Shown in pieces: positions 1 through 9,924 of a stretch of DNA of 64,000 nt. Origin of the DNA: Comamonadaceae bacterium (GTDB lineage: Bacteria > Pseudomonadota > Gammaproteobacteria > Burkholderiales > Burkholderiaceae_C); NCBI GenBank assembly GCA_947447985.1, contig CANFLX010000007.1, positions 32,141 through 96,140 on the forward strand, given 5' to 3'. Below the pieces are notes generated by a model. The model searched no databases. It was not told where the DNA came from and was given only the letters and a program-made list of their open reading frames with translations. A program made the position numbers and the translations under genes. How positions within the stretch are numbered: the stretch's first letter is position 1; each line of letters opens with the position of its first letter.

Positions 1-1596
1 GCCGCCGTATTGGTGGTGCCGGTGGCATTGCTGGTGGGCTATGCGGCGCTGCGCCTGTCCACCTCGCTGTTTGCCGAATTGCGAGATTTGGTTTTTTCTA
101 AAGCCACGGAAGGTGCGGCGCGCAGCATTTCGCTGGGCGTGTTCCGGCACTTGCATTCCATGAGCTTGCGCTTCCATCTGGACCGCCAGACCGGGGGCAT
201 GACGCGCGACATAGAGCGCGGCACCCGCGCCGTCCATTCGCTGGTGTCGTTCTCGCTGTACAGCATCATCCCCACCCTGATTGAAGTGGGTTTGGTGCTG
301 ACGCTGCTGGCCGTCAAGTTTGATGTCTGGTTTGCCGGCATCACGCTGATTGCGCTGGCGCTGTACATCAGCTTCACCATCAGCATGACCGAATGGCGCA
401 CCCAGTTTCGCAAGCGCATGAACGAGCTTGACTCCAAGGCGCACACCCGCGCCATCGACTCTCTGCTCAACTTCGAGACCGTCAAGTATTTCAATAACGA
501 GGAATTCGAGGCGCAGCGCTACGACGAGAACCTGGAGCGCTACCGCCTGGCCGCACTCAAGAGCCAGCGCACGCTGAGCATTTTGAATGCGGGTCAGCAG
601 TTCATCATCGCCAGCGGCCTGGTGGCCATGCTCTGGCGCGCCACCCAAGGTGTGGTGGACGGCCGCATGACGCTGGGCGATCTGGTGATGGTCAACGCCT
701 TCATGATTCAGATCTACATCCCGCTCAACTTCTTGGGTGCGATCTATCGGGAGCTCAAGCAAAACCTGGCGGACTTGGAAAAAATGTTTGTGCTGCTGGA
801 GCGCGAACAGGAGATCGCCGATGCGCCCGACGCCCATGCTTTGTTACTCCCGCAAGGGGCCGACAGCGCGGCCGTGCGCTTTGCACAGGTGGGCTTTGCC
901 TACGAGCCTGCGCGCACCATCTTGCACGACATCAGTTTTGAGATTCCAGCGGGCAAAACCGTGGCTGTGGTGGGTCCGTCGGGCTCGGGCAAGTCCACCC
1001 TGGCGCGGCTGCTCTACCGGTTTTACGACGTGCAGCAAGGCAGCATTTCGGTGGCAGGGCAAGACATCCGCACGCTGACCCAAGCCAGCTTGCGCGCCGC
1101 CATTGGCATCGTCCCGCAAGACACGGTGTTGTTCAACGACACGGTGCAATACAACATTGCCTACGGCCGCCCTGGCAGCAGTCTGGAAGAGGTGCAAGCG
1201 GCAGCGCGCGCCGCCCACATCGACACCTTTATTGCCAGCACGCCCGCGGGCTACGACACCATGGTGGGCGAGCGCGGCCTCAAGCTCTCCGGCGGCGAAA
1301 AGCAGCGCGTGGCCATTGCCCGCACCTTGCTGAAGAACCCGCCGATTTTGATTTTTGACGAGGCCACCAGCGCCCTGGACTCGGCCAACGAGCGCGCCAT
1401 CCAGGCCGAACTTGCCCGCGTGGCACACAACAAAACCACCCTGGTGATCGCCCACCGCCTGTCCACCGTGGTCGATGCGCACATGATTTTGGTGATGGAC
1501 GCAGGTCGCATCATCGAACGTGGCAGCCACGCCGAACTGATGCAGGCCCAAGGGCGCTACGCCCAGATGTGGGCCTTGCAGCAAAGCGGCGAATAA
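1..1596 (+). CDS. ATM1-type ABC exporter, 5' truncated by window edge
   Basis: This is a fused half-transporter in which a membrane domain is followed by an ATPase domain. The reading frame is open to base 1, so the true start lies outside the window. The first ~260 visible residues are the six-helix exporter core. The nucleotide-binding domain has Walker A GPSGSGKST near residue 325, the signature LSGGEKQR near 430 and Walker B/D-loop DEATSALD near 454. The membrane segment with FNNEEFEAQRYDE resembles the ATM1/HMT1 family, which exports glutathione-linked sulfur or metal conjugates across the inner membrane. The substrate cannot be read from the sequence. Confidence 0.9.
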   Translation, partial: AAVLVVPVALLVGYAALRLSTSLFAELRDLVFSKATEGAARSISLGVFRHLHSMSLRFHLDRQTGGMTRDIERGTRAVHSLVSFSLYSIIPTLIEVGLVLTLLAVKFDVWFAGITLIALALYISFTISMTEWRTQFRKRMNELDSKAHTRAIDSLLNFETVKYFNNEEFEAQRYDENLERYRLAALKSQRTLSILNAGQQFIIASGLVAMLWRATQGVVDGRMTLGDLVMVNAFMIQIYIPLNFLGAIYRELKQNLADLEKMFVLLEREQEIADAPDAHALLLPQGADSAAVRFAQVGFAYEPARTILHDISFEIPAGKTVAVVGPSGSGKSTLARLLYRFYDVQQGSISVAGQDIRTLTQASLRAAIGIVPQDTVLFNDTVQYNIAYGRPGSSLEEVQAAARAAHIDTFIASTPAGYDTMVGERGLKLSGGEKQRVAIARTLLKNPPILIFDEATSALDSANERAIQAELARVAHNKTTLVIAHRLSTVVDAHMILVMDAGRIIERGSHAELMQAQGRYAQMWALQQSGE

Positions 1597-1626
1597 GGCG
1601 CAAATCCCCCTTCCATAATCCCGCCC

Positions 1627-1911
1627 ATGGAAACCAAATGGCTTGAAGACTTTGTGTCGCTGGCAGAAACCCGCAGTTTCAGCCGATCGGCCCAGCTTCG
1701 CCATGTGACACAACCGGCGTTTTCCCGCCGCATCCAGTCGCTCGAAGCCTGGGTCGGTGTGCAATTGGTGGACCGCAGCGCCTACCCCACCCACCTGACC
1801 CCGGCGGGTGCCGCGCTGTATGCCCAAGCCTTAGACCTCTTGCAAGCCCTGCATGCGGCACGTGACCAATGCCGTGCCACCGTCCCCGACGCCCCGCCTC
1901 TGGGACAATAG
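1627..1911 (+). pseudogene. Truncated LysR-type regulator (DNA-binding domain only)
   Basis: The 94 codons encode a clear LysR winged helix-turn-helix (FVSLAETRSFSRSAQ, then TQPAFSRRIQSLE) and the start of the linker helix. The frame then stops, and pyrC begins 35 bases later. Family members are normally about 300 residues with a C-terminal effector-binding domain, which is absent here. The simplest reading is a deletion remnant abutting pyrC. A free-standing HTH protein that could still bind DNA or interfere with full-length LysR dimers is possible but less likely. Confidence 0.7.
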
Positions 1912-1946
1912 GCGTCTGTCCCCTGAACGCTTCGCACTTCCTCTTT

Positions 1947-2987
1947 ATGACTTCCTCGGCAACCTCCCTGACCCTGATTCGACCGGACGACTGGCACGTG
2001 CATTTGCGCGACGGCCAGGCCTTGCACACCGTGGTGCCGCACACTGCCGCCCAGTTTGGCCGTGCGGTGGTCATGCCCAACCTCAAGCCGCCGGTCACCA
2101 CCGCTGCCCAGGCCCAGGCCTACCGCGCGCGCATCGCCGCCGCCGTACCAGCGGGCATGCACTTTGAGCCGCTGATGACGCTGTACTTAACGGACATGCT
2201 GCCCCCCGACGAGATTGTCCGGGCCCGCGATGCCGGTGTGGTGGCGGTGAAGCTCTACCCCGCAGGGGCCACCACCAACAGCGATGCCGGAGTGACCGAC
2301 ATCCGCAAGACCTACGCCACGCTCGAAGCCATGCAACGCGCTGGTATGCCCCTGCTGGTGCACGGCGAGGTCACCGACCCCGAGGTGGATTTGTTCGACC
2401 GCGAAGCGGCGTTTATTGACCAGCAGCTCATTCCTTTGCGGCGCGATTTTCCGGAATTGAAGATCGTGCTGGAGCACATCACCACGCGCGATGCGGCCCA
2501 GTACGTGCAAAGCGCTGGCCGCCATACCGCCGCCACCATCACCGCCCACCACCTGCTGTACAACCGCAACGCACTGTTCAAAGGCGGTATCCGTCCGCAC
2601 TACTACTGCTTGCCGGTCTTGAAACGCGAGACCCACCGGCTGGCGCTGGTCGATGCCGCCACCAGCGGATCGCCCCAGTTCTTTTTGGGCACCGACAGTG
2701 CGCCGCATGCGGCGCAGCTCAAAGAGCACGCCAGTGGCTGCGCAGGTTGCTACACCGCCCACGCGGCCATCGAGCTGTATGCCCAGGCCTTTGATGCCGT
2801 GGGCGCAATGGACCGGCTGGAAGGCTTTGCCAGTCTGTTTGGCCCGGACTTTTATGCCCTGCCGCGCAACACCAGCACCATCACGCTGCGCCGCGAAAGC
2901 TGGACACCGCCCGAGAGCTATGCCTTTGGCGAAGCCACGCTCAAACCGCTGGCCGGTGGCGAAGCCCTGCAGTGGCGACTGGCCTAG
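1947..2987 (+). CDS. pyrC: Dihydroorotase, class II
   Basis: The 346-residue protein matches the length of E. coli PyrC (about 348). It catalyses reversible cyclisation of carbamoyl aspartate to dihydroorotate in pyrimidine synthesis. Visible metal ligands are DWHVHLR near the N terminus, the lysine normally carbamylated in AVKLYPAG, the histidines in VHGEV and EHITT, and the catalytic aspartate in TDSAPH. The ATG at 1947 gives the standard N terminus; an in-frame upstream ATG would add a non-conserved extension reading through the LysR remnant. The downstream gene starts within its last codons, which suggests translational coupling. Confidence 0.95.
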   Translation: MTSSATSLTLIRPDDWHVHLRDGQALHTVVPHTAAQFGRAVVMPNLKPPVTTAAQAQAYRARIAAAVPAGMHFEPLMTLYLTDMLPPDEIVRARDAGVVAVKLYPAGATTNSDAGVTDIRKTYATLEAMQRAGMPLLVHGEVTDPEVDLFDREAAFIDQQLIPLRRDFPELKIVLEHITTRDAAQYVQSAGRHTAATITAHHLLYNRNALFKGGIRPHYYCLPVLKRETHRLALVDAATSGSPQFFLGTDSAPHAAQLKEHASGCAGCYTAHAAIELYAQAFDAVGAMDRLEGFASLFGPDFYALPRNTSTITLRRESWTPPESYAFGEATLKPLAGGEALQWRLA

Positions 2988-3733
2988 ACCGCATCGACTG
3001 GACCGCGCCCTGGCTGGCGCCTTGGCAGGCGCGGGGCCAGGCCATCGCGGATCGTGTGGTCCGTGGCGACAGCTGCGCCCAGGCGCTCAATGCATTCGGC
3101 AGTCCGGAATCGCCAGTGCGCTTTGTGGCGCAAGAGGTCTTGCCCGCCGCAGAGGCCTACGAAGCCTATATCTACCGCACCCGCCAGGTGCCCACCCGCG
3201 AGGGTTTGCACGATTTTTTCAACGGCCTGTGCTGGCTGCATTTTCCGCACACCAAAGTCCGGCTCAATGCCCTGCAGGCCGAGCAAATTGCACGCAGCGG
3301 TGTGCACAGCGTGCGGGGTGCGGCACGCGATGGCATTACCGTGTTTGATGAAAACGCAGCGTTTTTTCAGGGGCCAGACGCGCTGTGGCAGGCGCTGACG
3401 GCCAAAGATTGGCAGCAGTTGTTTGTGACCCTGCGTCCGCAATGGGCGCAGGCGCAGCTGGTGTTGTTTGGCCACGCCTTGATGGAGAAGCTGGTCACGC
3501 CGCGCAAAGGTATTACCGCCCATGTGTACCGCGTGCCCTCCAGTGCGCGGGGACTGGCGGAGATCGACGCCTGGATGGCGCAGGACCTGAGCGCGGACAA
3601 ACTCGCCTCCAAACCCTTTGCTCATTTGCCGGTGCTGGGCGTACCAGGGTGGTGGCTTGCCAATGCCGAATTCGGGTTTTACGACGATGCCTCGGTGTTC
3701 AGGGCGCCCCGCGCTCGGAACGAAACCGTATAA
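2972..3733 (+). CDS. DUF3025 family protein
   Basis: This 253-residue protein matches DUF3025, a family of unknown function common in beta- and gammaproteobacteria. Recognisable family features are [17 protein letters not shown] near residue 85, the GxxxDENAAFF segment near 120 and [10 protein letters not shown] near the C terminus. It starts at a GTG overlapping the end of pyrC by 16 bases, so the two are probably translated together. No signal peptide or membrane segment is seen. No catalytic role can be assigned. Confidence 0.85.
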   Translation: MATGLDRIDWTAPWLAPWQARGQAIADRVVRGDSCAQALNAFGSPESPVRFVAQEVLPAAEAYEAYIYRTRQVPTREGLHDFFNGLCWLHFPHTKVRLNALQAEQIARSGVHSVRGAARDGITVFDENAAFFQGPDALWQALTAKDWQQLFVTLRPQWAQAQLVLFGHALMEKLVTPRKGITAHVYRVPSSARGLAEIDAWMAQDLSADKLASKPFAHLPVLGVPGWWLANAEFGFYDDASVFRAPRARNETV

Positions 3734-3771
3734 AAGCCGCAAATTTCTTGGGCCCAAAAACGGGCGGTGCG

Positions 3772-3800
3772 TTGGCACGCGGTGGCTTGGACATTAATAT
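3772..3800 (+). promoter_or_regulatory. Candidate sigma-70 promoter for htpX
   Basis: TTGGCA and TAATAT are separated by 17 bases, 58 bases upstream of the htpX start. It matches the consensus at 5/6 and 4/6 positions. No convincing heat-shock (sigma-32) pair with normal spacing was found in this gap. Confidence 0.45.
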
Positions 3801-3857
3801 CCCCGCCATCGGCCCGCCGAATAGGTGAGGCAATGTTGTTTGCTAGAAAGGTGATTC

Positions 3858-4727
3858 ATGAAACGTATCTTGTTGTTGGTGCTGACCAACGTCATGGTGG
3901 TGGTGGTGCTGGGCATCGTCGCCAGCCTGTTGGGTGTGAACCGCTACCTCACGACCAATGGTTTGAACCTGGGTGCTTTGCTCGGTTATGCGCTGATCAT
4001 GGGTTTTGGTGGCGCGTTTATTTCGCTCTTGATCAGCAAGCCTTTGGCCAAATGGAGTTCAGGCGTGCGCGTGATCGAGCAGCCGCAAAACGCCGACGAG
4101 GCCTGGATTGTCGAGACCGTGCGCAAATTTGCCGACAAGGCGCAGATCGGCATGCCGGAGGTCGGCATTTTTGAAGGTGACGCCAACGCCTTTGCCACCG
4201 GCGCCTTCAAAGACTCCGCCTTGGTGGCGGTGTCCACCGGGCTGCTGCAAGGCATGACGCGTGAAGAGGTAGAAGCCGTGATCGGCCATGAAGTTGCCCA
4301 CATCGCCAATGGCGACATGGTCACCATGACCTTGATTCAGGGCGTGATGAACACCTTTGTGGTGTTTTTGAGTCGCGTGATCGGTTACGCGGTCGACAGC
4401 TTTTTGCGCAAAGGCGATGACCGCGACAGCGGCCCCGGCATGGGCTACTGGATTACCACGATCGTGCTCGACATCGTGCTGGGCTTTGCCGCAGCCATGG
4501 TCGTGGCCTGGTTTTCGCGTCAGCGGGAGTTCCGTGCCGATGCGGGCGCCGCAGAGCTGATGGGCCGCACCCAACCCATGGTGAACGCACTGGCACGCCT
4601 GGGTGGCATGCACACGGGCGAGCTGCCCAAAAGCGTGGCCGCCTTTGGCATTGCTGGTGGTATCGGCCAGCTGTTCAGCACCCATCCGCCGATTGAAGAG
4701 CGCATTGCGGCGCTGCAAACCCGCTGA
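3858..4727 (+). CDS. htpX: Membrane zinc protease HtpX
   Basis: The 289-residue protein is of usual length for HtpX, an inner-membrane M48 metalloprotease that degrades damaged membrane proteins together with FtsH. Two N-terminal hydrophobic helices (residues about 4-26 and 33-55) precede the zinc site HEVAH near residue 140. Two further membrane helices follow, then [11 protein letters not shown], which supplies the third ligand. AAGGTG lies a suitable distance before the ATG. Confidence 0.96.
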   Translation: MKRILLLVLTNVMVVVVLGIVASLLGVNRYLTTNGLNLGALLGYALIMGFGGAFISLLISKPLAKWSSGVRVIEQPQNADEAWIVETVRKFADKAQIGMPEVGIFEGDANAFATGAFKDSALVAVSTGLLQGMTREEVEAVIGHEVAHIANGDMVTMTLIQGVMNTFVVFLSRVIGYAVDSFLRKGDDRDSGPGMGYWITTIVLDIVLGFAAAMVVAWFSRQREFRADAGAAELMGRTQPMVNALARLGGMHTGELPKSVAAFGIAGGIGQLFSTHPPIEERIAALQTR

Positions 4728-4733
4728 TTGGCC

Positions 4734-5222
4734 ATGATGAAGGACCTGGCCGACTATTTTTCGGCAGAAAAGCAGGAAAGCTTGTTATTCATCGCGGCAG
4801 GTCTGGTTGCCATTGGCGTGGCCATCTGGCTTTGGAGCAATGGCCACCGCCTTCGCTATATGGCCATTCCCCTGGTGTCCATTGCGCTGGTGCACCAGGT
4901 CGTTGGTACGACCGATTACTTGCGCACGGATTCTCAGGTTCAAGCGCTCGCAGCGCAGTCGCAAACCGTACCTGCGCAGTTCAAGCAAGATGAATTGAGC
5001 CGCATGGACACGGTGATGAAGAACTTTAAAACCTACAAAGCCATCGAGATCGCTGTGTTGATCGTGGGTGTGTGCCTGATCGTGTTCTTGCAGCGCTTCG
5101 ATGCGGCTGCAGGTGTTGGCGCCGGCTTGGTGCTTCAGGCCGCTTTTACCCTTGCACTTGATATGTTTGCCGAGGCAAGAGGGCAGGACTACATCCGCGC
5201 GCTCACTGAATTTGCGACCTAG
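4734..5222 (+). CDS. Conserved hypothetical inner-membrane protein
   Basis: This 162-residue protein has hydrophobic helices near residues 15-35, 40-55, 100-118 and 123-142. The linker between the second and third is charged and probably soluble. It begins 6 bases after the htpX stop, so it is almost certainly co-transcribed with htpX. An in-frame TTG at 4728 is possible, but the ATG pair at 4734/4737 is preferred. I do not recognise a named family. Confidence 0.75.
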   Translation: MMKDLADYFSAEKQESLLFIAAGLVAIGVAIWLWSNGHRLRYMAIPLVSIALVHQVVGTTDYLRTDSQVQALAAQSQTVPAQFKQDELSRMDTVMKNFKTYKAIEIAVLIVGVCLIVFLQRFDAAAGVGAGLVLQAAFTLALDMFAEARGQDYIRALTEFAT

Positions 5223-5235
5223 CTGTAAGCTGGTA

Positions 5236-5256
5236 ATCGGCGCCTGAAGCGCCGAT
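5236..5256. terminator. Hairpin between convergent genes
   Basis: A perfect 8-bp stem (ATCGGCGC / GCGCCGAT, 5-base loop) lies between the convergent membrane-protein gene and the FAD dehydrogenase gene. There is no U tract, so intrinsic termination is uncertain. Confidence 0.35.
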
Positions 5257-5265
5257 GCGCCCGCC

Positions 5266-7071
5266 TCAAGGCAGCAGGTCCAGAGCCAGCGCCTCGGCCA
5301 CCTTGATGCCGTCCACCCCCGCCGACAGAATGCCGCCGGCGTAACTCGCGCCTTCGCCTGCGGGGTAGAGGCCGCGCAAGTTGGTGCTTTGCAAATCCTC
5401 GCCCCGGGGGAGCTTGAGCGGGCTGGAGGTGCGCGTTTCAACGCCTGTGAGTACCGCGTCGGCCATGTCAAAGCCCTTGATCTTGCGGCCAAACACGGGC
5501 AGGGCGTCACGGATCGCGTCAATCGCAAAAGTGGGCAGGCTCCCGGCCAAATCGCCCAGCTTCACGCCGGGTCGGTAGGAAGGCTGCACGGTGCCTAGTG
5601 CCGTGGAGGCACGCCCCGCCAAAAAGTCTCCGACCAGTTGCCCGGGGGCCTCGTAGCTGGCGCCGCCGTGCACATAGGCGGCGGACTCTAAGGTGCGCTG
5701 AAACACGATGCCCGACAGAGGGTGGGCGCGTTCGACGCTGGCGCTTTGACCCGCGCCCATGGCTTTGGCTTCAGCGGCATAGCGCACACCATCCTGCGCG
5801 CCAAACGCAGCGACAAAACTCGCTTCATCTTGCGGGTAGTCGCTCGGGTCAATGCCGACCACGATGCCGGCGTTGGCATTGCGCTCGTTGCGCGAATACT
5901 GGCTCATGCCGTTGGTAACCACACGCTCGGGCTCCGAGGTCGCTGCCACCACTGTGCCACCGGGGCACATGCAAAAGCTATAGACGCTGCGTCCGTTGTG
6001 GGCATGGTGCACCAGCTTGTAATCGGCCGCGCCCAGGAGCGGGTGGCCCGCGTGGCGGCCCCAGCGTGCGCGGTCGATCACGCTTTGCGGATGCTCAATG
6101 CGAAAGCCCACCGAAAAAGGCTTGGCCTGCATGGCCACGCCGCGCCCCCACAGCATGGCAAAGGTGTCGCGTGCGCTGTGGCCCAGCGCCATCACCACGT
6201 GGCGGGCCTGCAGCTCCTGCAGGGCGCCACTGGCCAAGTCCAAGACCTGCAGCCCGCTCATGCGCCGCACATCGCCCTCTGTGCTCGTGCGGATGTCGGT
6301 CACGCGTTGGCCAAAGCGCACTTCGCCACCCAATTCGATGATGCGCGCACGCAGGTTTTCCACGACTTTGACGAGCTTGAACGTGCCGATGTGGGGGTGG
6401 GCCTCGACCAGGATCTCGGGCGGCGCACCTGCGGCCACAAACTCTTGCATCACCTTGCGCCCCAGATGGCGCGGGTCTTTGATCTGGCTCCACAGCTTGC
6501 CGTCCGAGAAGGTGCCTGCACCGCCCTCGCCGAACTGCACATTGCTCTCGGGGTGCAGGGTGTGCTTGCGCCACAAGTCCCAAGTGTCTTTGGTGCGTTG
6601 GCGCACGGCGGGCCCGCGTTCCAGCACCAAGGGGCGCAAGCCCATTTGCGCCAGCAGCAGCGCGGCAAACATGCCGCAGGGCCCAAAGCCCACCACCACC
6701 GGCCGCTGCGGCAAGGCTGACTGGGCTTGGCGCACCAGCGTGTACGCCATGTCGGGTGTGGCACCGATGTGGGGGTGGTCGGCAAATTGCGCCACCAAGC
6801 GCGCCTCGAGCGCAGGGGCCAGCGCCACATCGACGATAAACACCGCTAGCAAATCGGCCTTGCGGGCATCAAAGCTGCGCTTAAAGACTTCCAGGCGCTG
6901 AATATCGGACACCGCCACGCCCAGCGCTTGCGCGGCCATGCGGGTCAAGGCGGCAAGCGGCTGCGCCGTGGGTCGGCGGTCTTCCTCGGTTTCGCTGGGC
7001 GCATCGGCAGCACGCCGTGCATCCACGGGCAATGCCGAAAGAGGAAGTTTGAGTTCGGTGATTCGCAGCAT
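5266..7071 (-). CDS. FAD-dependent dehydrogenase, COG2509 type
   Basis: This 601-residue flavoprotein has a dinucleotide-binding glycine motif VVVGFGPCGMFAA near residue 125. Conserved family blocks follow: NVQFGEGGAGTFSDGKL near 175, ALGHSARDTFAML near 295 and the C-terminal GLYPAGEGASYAGGILSAG, which contacts FAD. The N-terminal ~100 residues form the small extra domain typical of this uncharacterised group. The substrate is unknown. The gene runs opposite to htpX and in the same direction as the downstream aminotransferase gene, with a 45-base gap. Confidence 0.88.
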   Translation of the reverse strand: MLRITELKLPLSALPVDARRAADAPSETEEDRRPTAQPLAALTRMAAQALGVAVSDIQRLEVFKRSFDARKADLLAVFIVDVALAPALEARLVAQFADHPHIGATPDMAYTLVRQAQSALPQRPVVVGFGPCGMFAALLLAQMGLRPLVLERGPAVRQRTKDTWDLWRKHTLHPESNVQFGEGGAGTFSDGKLWSQIKDPRHLGRKVMQEFVAAGAPPEILVEAHPHIGTFKLVKVVENLRARIIELGGEVRFGQRVTDIRTSTEGDVRRMSGLQVLDLASGALQELQARHVVMALGHSARDTFAMLWGRGVAMQAKPFSVGFRIEHPQSVIDRARWGRHAGHPLLGAADYKLVHHAHNGRSVYSFCMCPGGTVVAATSEPERVVTNGMSQYSRNERNANAGIVVGIDPSDYPQDEASFVAAFGAQDGVRYAAEAKAMGAGQSASVERAHPLSGIVFQRTLESAAYVHGGASYEAPGQLVGDFLAGRASTALGTVQPSYRPGVKLGDLAGSLPTFAIDAIRDALPVFGRKIKGFDMADAVLTGVETRTSSPLKLPRGEDLQSTNLRGLYPAGEGASYAGGILSAGVDGIKVAEALALDLLP

Positions 7072-7116
7072 GTTCAGGGCTTGGAGTTATCAAGCCAGCG
7101 GGCCGCGTGGCAGAAA

Positions 7117-8256
7117 TTAATGCGCAACAAGCCCCATTTGGTTCAAGGCCTCAGCGAGGTGGCCCACGCTGCGCTCTACGTTGTGCAATTTTTCCAGGCC
7201 GAAGAGGCCGATGCGGAAGGTCATGAAGTCGGCCGGCTCGTCGCACTGCAGCGGCACACCCGCGGCAGTTTGCAGGCCCAGCGCCAAAAACTTCTTGCTG
7301 CTGTGCATATCGGCGTCGGTGGTGTAGCTCACCACCACGCCAGGCGCCTGAAAGCCCTTGGCTGCGACGCTGATCAGGCCGCGGCTCTCAAACAGGGCGC
7401 GCACCTGGTGGCCGAGGTCGAGTTGCTCTTGACGCACCTTTTCAAAGCCATAGGCCTGGGTTTCCATCATCACTTCGCGCAGACGCGTCAGGGCGTCGGT
7501 GGGCATGGTGGTGTGGTACATGTGCGTGCCTTTTTCGTAGGCCTCCATCACTTGCAGCCACTTTTTCAGGTCGCAGGCAAAGCTGCTGCTGGTGGTGCTG
7601 TCAATCGCGGTGCGCGCCCGGGCGCTGAGCATCACCATGGCGCAGCAGGGCGAACCGCTCCAGCCTTTTTGCGGTGCTGTGACCAGCACGTCCACGCCCG
7701 TGGCTTCCATGTCCACCCAAATCGTGCCCGAGGCAATGCAGTCCAGCACAAACAAGCCGCCGACCTGGTGCACCGCGTCGGCCACGGCGCGCAGGTAGTC
7801 GTCGGGCAATATCATGCCGGCCGAGGTTTCCACGTGCGGCGCAAACACCACCGCAGGCTTTTCTGCCAGGATGGCGGCCACCACTTCGTCAATCGGGCAG
7901 GGCACCCAGGGCGACTGCGACGCCTCGCTGGTACGCCGCGCCTTGAGCACGATGGACTGGGCAGGAATCTGGCCCATGTCAAAAATCTGCGTCCAGCGGT
8001 AGCTGAACCAGCCATTGCGCAGCACCATCACTTTTTTGCCGCTGGCAAACTGGCGGGCGACCGCTTCCATGCCGAAGGTTCCGCTGCCAGGCACCAGCAC
8101 GCTCGACGGCGCGTGGTAAACCGACTTCAACATGCCCGAGATGTCCCGCATCACGCCCTGAAAGCGCTGCGACATGTGGTTGAGTGCGCGGTCGGTGTAG
8201 ACCACCGAAAACTCGAGCAATCCGTCGGGATCGATCTCTTTTACCAGTCCAGCCAT
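7117..8256 (-). CDS. Class V aminotransferase (alanine/serine-glyoxylate type)
   Basis: This 379-residue PLP enzyme of fold type I carries the Schiff-base lysine in TAPQKGWSG near residue 195. The aspartate pairing with the PLP nitrogen is in LFVLDCIASG near 170. Overall it resembles alanine-glyoxylate or serine-glyoxylate aminotransferases, which interconvert glyoxylate and glycine. The exact amino donor cannot be told from sequence. AGGAG lies 7 bases before the ATG. It follows ychF by 21 bases on the same strand and may be co-transcribed with it. Confidence 0.85.
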   Translation of the reverse strand: MAGLVKEIDPDGLLEFSVVYTDRALNHMSQRFQGVMRDISGMLKSVYHAPSSVLVPGSGTFGMEAVARQFASGKKVMVLRNGWFSYRWTQIFDMGQIPAQSIVLKARRTSEASQSPWVPCPIDEVVAAILAEKPAVVFAPHVETSAGMILPDDYLRAVADAVHQVGGLFVLDCIASGTIWVDMEATGVDVLVTAPQKGWSGSPCCAMVMLSARARTAIDSTTSSSFACDLKKWLQVMEAYEKGTHMYHTTMPTDALTRLREVMMETQAYGFEKVRQEQLDLGHQVRALFESRGLISVAAKGFQAPGVVVSYTTDADMHSSKKFLALGLQTAAGVPLQCDEPADFMTFRIGLFGLEKLHNVERSVGHLAEALNQMGLVAH

Positions 8257-8277
8257 GGCAGTCTCCTTGTGTGTTTG

Positions 8278-9363
8278 TTAAGAGCTGAATAAAAAGTTCA
8301 TCACGTCGCCGTCTTTGACCACGTATTCCTTGCCTTCGGCACGCATCTTGCCCGCGTCTTTGGCGCCCTGCTCACCTTTGAATGTAATGAAGTCATCAAA
8401 TCCAATGGTTTGAGCACGGATATAACCTTTTTCGAAGTCGGTGTGAATCACGCCTGCCGCCTGCGGGCCGGTGTCGCCCACATGTATCGTCCAGGCGCGC
8501 ACTTCTTTCACTCCGGCGGTGAAATAGGTTTGCAGGCCGAGCAGGCTGTAGGCCGCGCGGATCAGGCGGTTCAGGCCGGGCTCGGTCTGGCCGAGTTCTT
8601 CGAGAAACATCTGGCGGTCTTCATCGCTCATTTCGCTCATCTCGGCCTCGAGCTTGGCGCTGATCGACACCACCGGTGCGTTTTGCGCCGCGGCAAAGGC
8701 CTTCAGGCGGTCGAGCATGGGGTTGTTCTCAAACCCGTCTTCGGCCACGTTGGCCATAAACATGGCGGGCTTGGCGGTGATTAAGAAAAACTGCTTGAGC
8801 AAGGGCAACTCTTCTTTGCTGAAGTCGATGGTGCGCACCGGTTTGGCTTCGTTCAGTGCGGTCTGGCACTTCTCCAAGATGGCTACCAGCTTGATCGACT
8901 CTTTGTCGCCCGAGCGTGCCAGCTTGGTCACGCGGTGCAGGGCTTTTTCAACCGCGCTCAAGTCCGCCAGGCACAGCTCGGTCTGAATCACCTCAATGTC
9001 GGCAATCGGGTCCACCCGGCCGGCGACGTGGATCACGTTGTCGTCTTCAAAGCAGCGCACCACATTGATGGTGGCGTCGGTCTCGCGGATGTGGGCCAAA
9101 AACTTGTTGCCCAGGCCCTCGCCCGTGCTGGCGCCCGCCACCAGGCCTGCAATGTCCACAAACTCAACAATCGCCGGCACGATGCGCTCGGGCGTGATGA
9201 TCTCGGCCAGCTGCTGCAAGCGCGGGTCGGGCACCTCGACCACGCCCACATTGGGCTCGATGGTGCAAAAGGGATAGTTCTCCGCCGCAATGCCAGCCTT
9301 GGTCAGCGCGTTAAACAGGGTCGATTTACCGACATTGGGCAGGCCTACGATGCCGCATTTCAT
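8278..9363 (-). CDS. ychF: Ribosome-binding ATPase YchF
   Basis: The 361-residue protein is of standard length for YchF/OLA1, a P-loop protein that prefers ATP and binds the ribosome. The P loop is [14 protein letters not shown] near residue 7, switch II is DIAGLV near 70 and the base-recognition element is NVAEDG instead of NKxD. A C-terminal TGS domain ends in [17 protein letters not shown] good AAAGGA precedes the ATG. Confidence 0.97.
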   Translation of the reverse strand: MKCGIVGLPNVGKSTLFNALTKAGIAAENYPFCTIEPNVGVVEVPDPRLQQLAEIITPERIVPAIVEFVDIAGLVAGASTGEGLGNKFLAHIRETDATINVVRCFEDDNVIHVAGRVDPIADIEVIQTELCLADLSAVEKALHRVTKLARSGDKESIKLVAILEKCQTALNEAKPVRTIDFSKEELPLLKQFFLITAKPAMFMANVAEDGFENNPMLDRLKAFAAAQNAPVVSISAKLEAEMSEMSDEDRQMFLEELGQTEPGLNRLIRAAYSLLGLQTYFTAGVKEVRAWTIHVGDTGPQAAGVIHTDFEKGYIRAQTIGFDDFITFKGEQGAKDAGKMRAEGKEYVVKDGDVMNFLFSS

Positions 9364-9472
9364 GGAAAGTCCTTTGGATGAATCAGGGTGCTGCGCGCAA
9401 TTTCGCTGGAGCGAGGCGCAGAGGCTGGCTTAGCCAGCGAGCCGCTCATTGTAAATAAGCAGGGCAATGCGC

Positions 9473-9823
9473 CTAAGTGCAGGGGTAAACCGTGCTTAAA
9501 GCGTTGTGCACCACCAGTTGCACCGGCATGTCGGCCTCGTACAGGTCGGCATGGCGGCGCAGCTCGGCGTCAAACAACTCGCGGGCCATGCGCGGCTCCA
9601 GGCGGCGGCTGAGCTGGCAGATGCTGGGCTTGGCGCCTGCGCGCACCGCCTGGGCTTGGGCTTCTAGCGCGCCTTCGAGCACGCCCACCAGGTAATACAG
9701 CGCATAGACGTCGCCTTGCTTTTCGTTTTTCTCGAGGGTGCGCAACTCGCGCAAGCTCATGGCACTTGCGCCTTGGGCGATTCCCAACCACAGGGCCAGG
9801 GCCAGTGAAAGCCATCGGTACAT
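9473..9823 (-). CDS. Small exported hypothetical protein
   Basis: This 116-residue protein starts with a signal peptide (MYRWLSLALALWLGIAQGASA). The mature part is helical and charged, with cysteines in SICQLS and at the end (YPCT) that could pair in the periplasm. The ATG at 9823 has a good GGAGGAAAACG leader; upstream in-frame codons would destroy the signal peptide. It is divergent from the flavoprotein monooxygenase gene with about 100 bases between them. The function is unknown. Confidence 0.75.
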   Translation of the reverse strand: MYRWLSLALALWLGIAQGASAMSLRELRTLEKNEKQGDVYALYYLVGVLEGALEAQAQAVRAGAKPSICQLSRRLEPRMARELFDAELRRHADLYEADMPVQLVVHNALSTVYPCT

Positions 9824-9924
9824 CGTTTTCCTCCAGTTTGTGGTGCGGCAACAATAGCCAGACTGTGCCAGAAGCCCAATTCCTTGCAGGCGCCAAGGGC
9901 AGGGGCGACTCCTACAATGGCCGC

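Noticed and set aside
3772..3857. Heat-shock sigma-32 promoter for htpX
   Set aside because: CTTGGAC and CCCCGCC are present, but only about 8 bases apart, too close for that promoter class.
6928..8292. 454-codon plus-strand frame antisense to the FAD dehydrogenase and aminotransferase genes
   Set aside because: It is a His/Gly/Ala-rich shadow frame typical of high-GC antisense strands; the minus-strand genes have clear domains.
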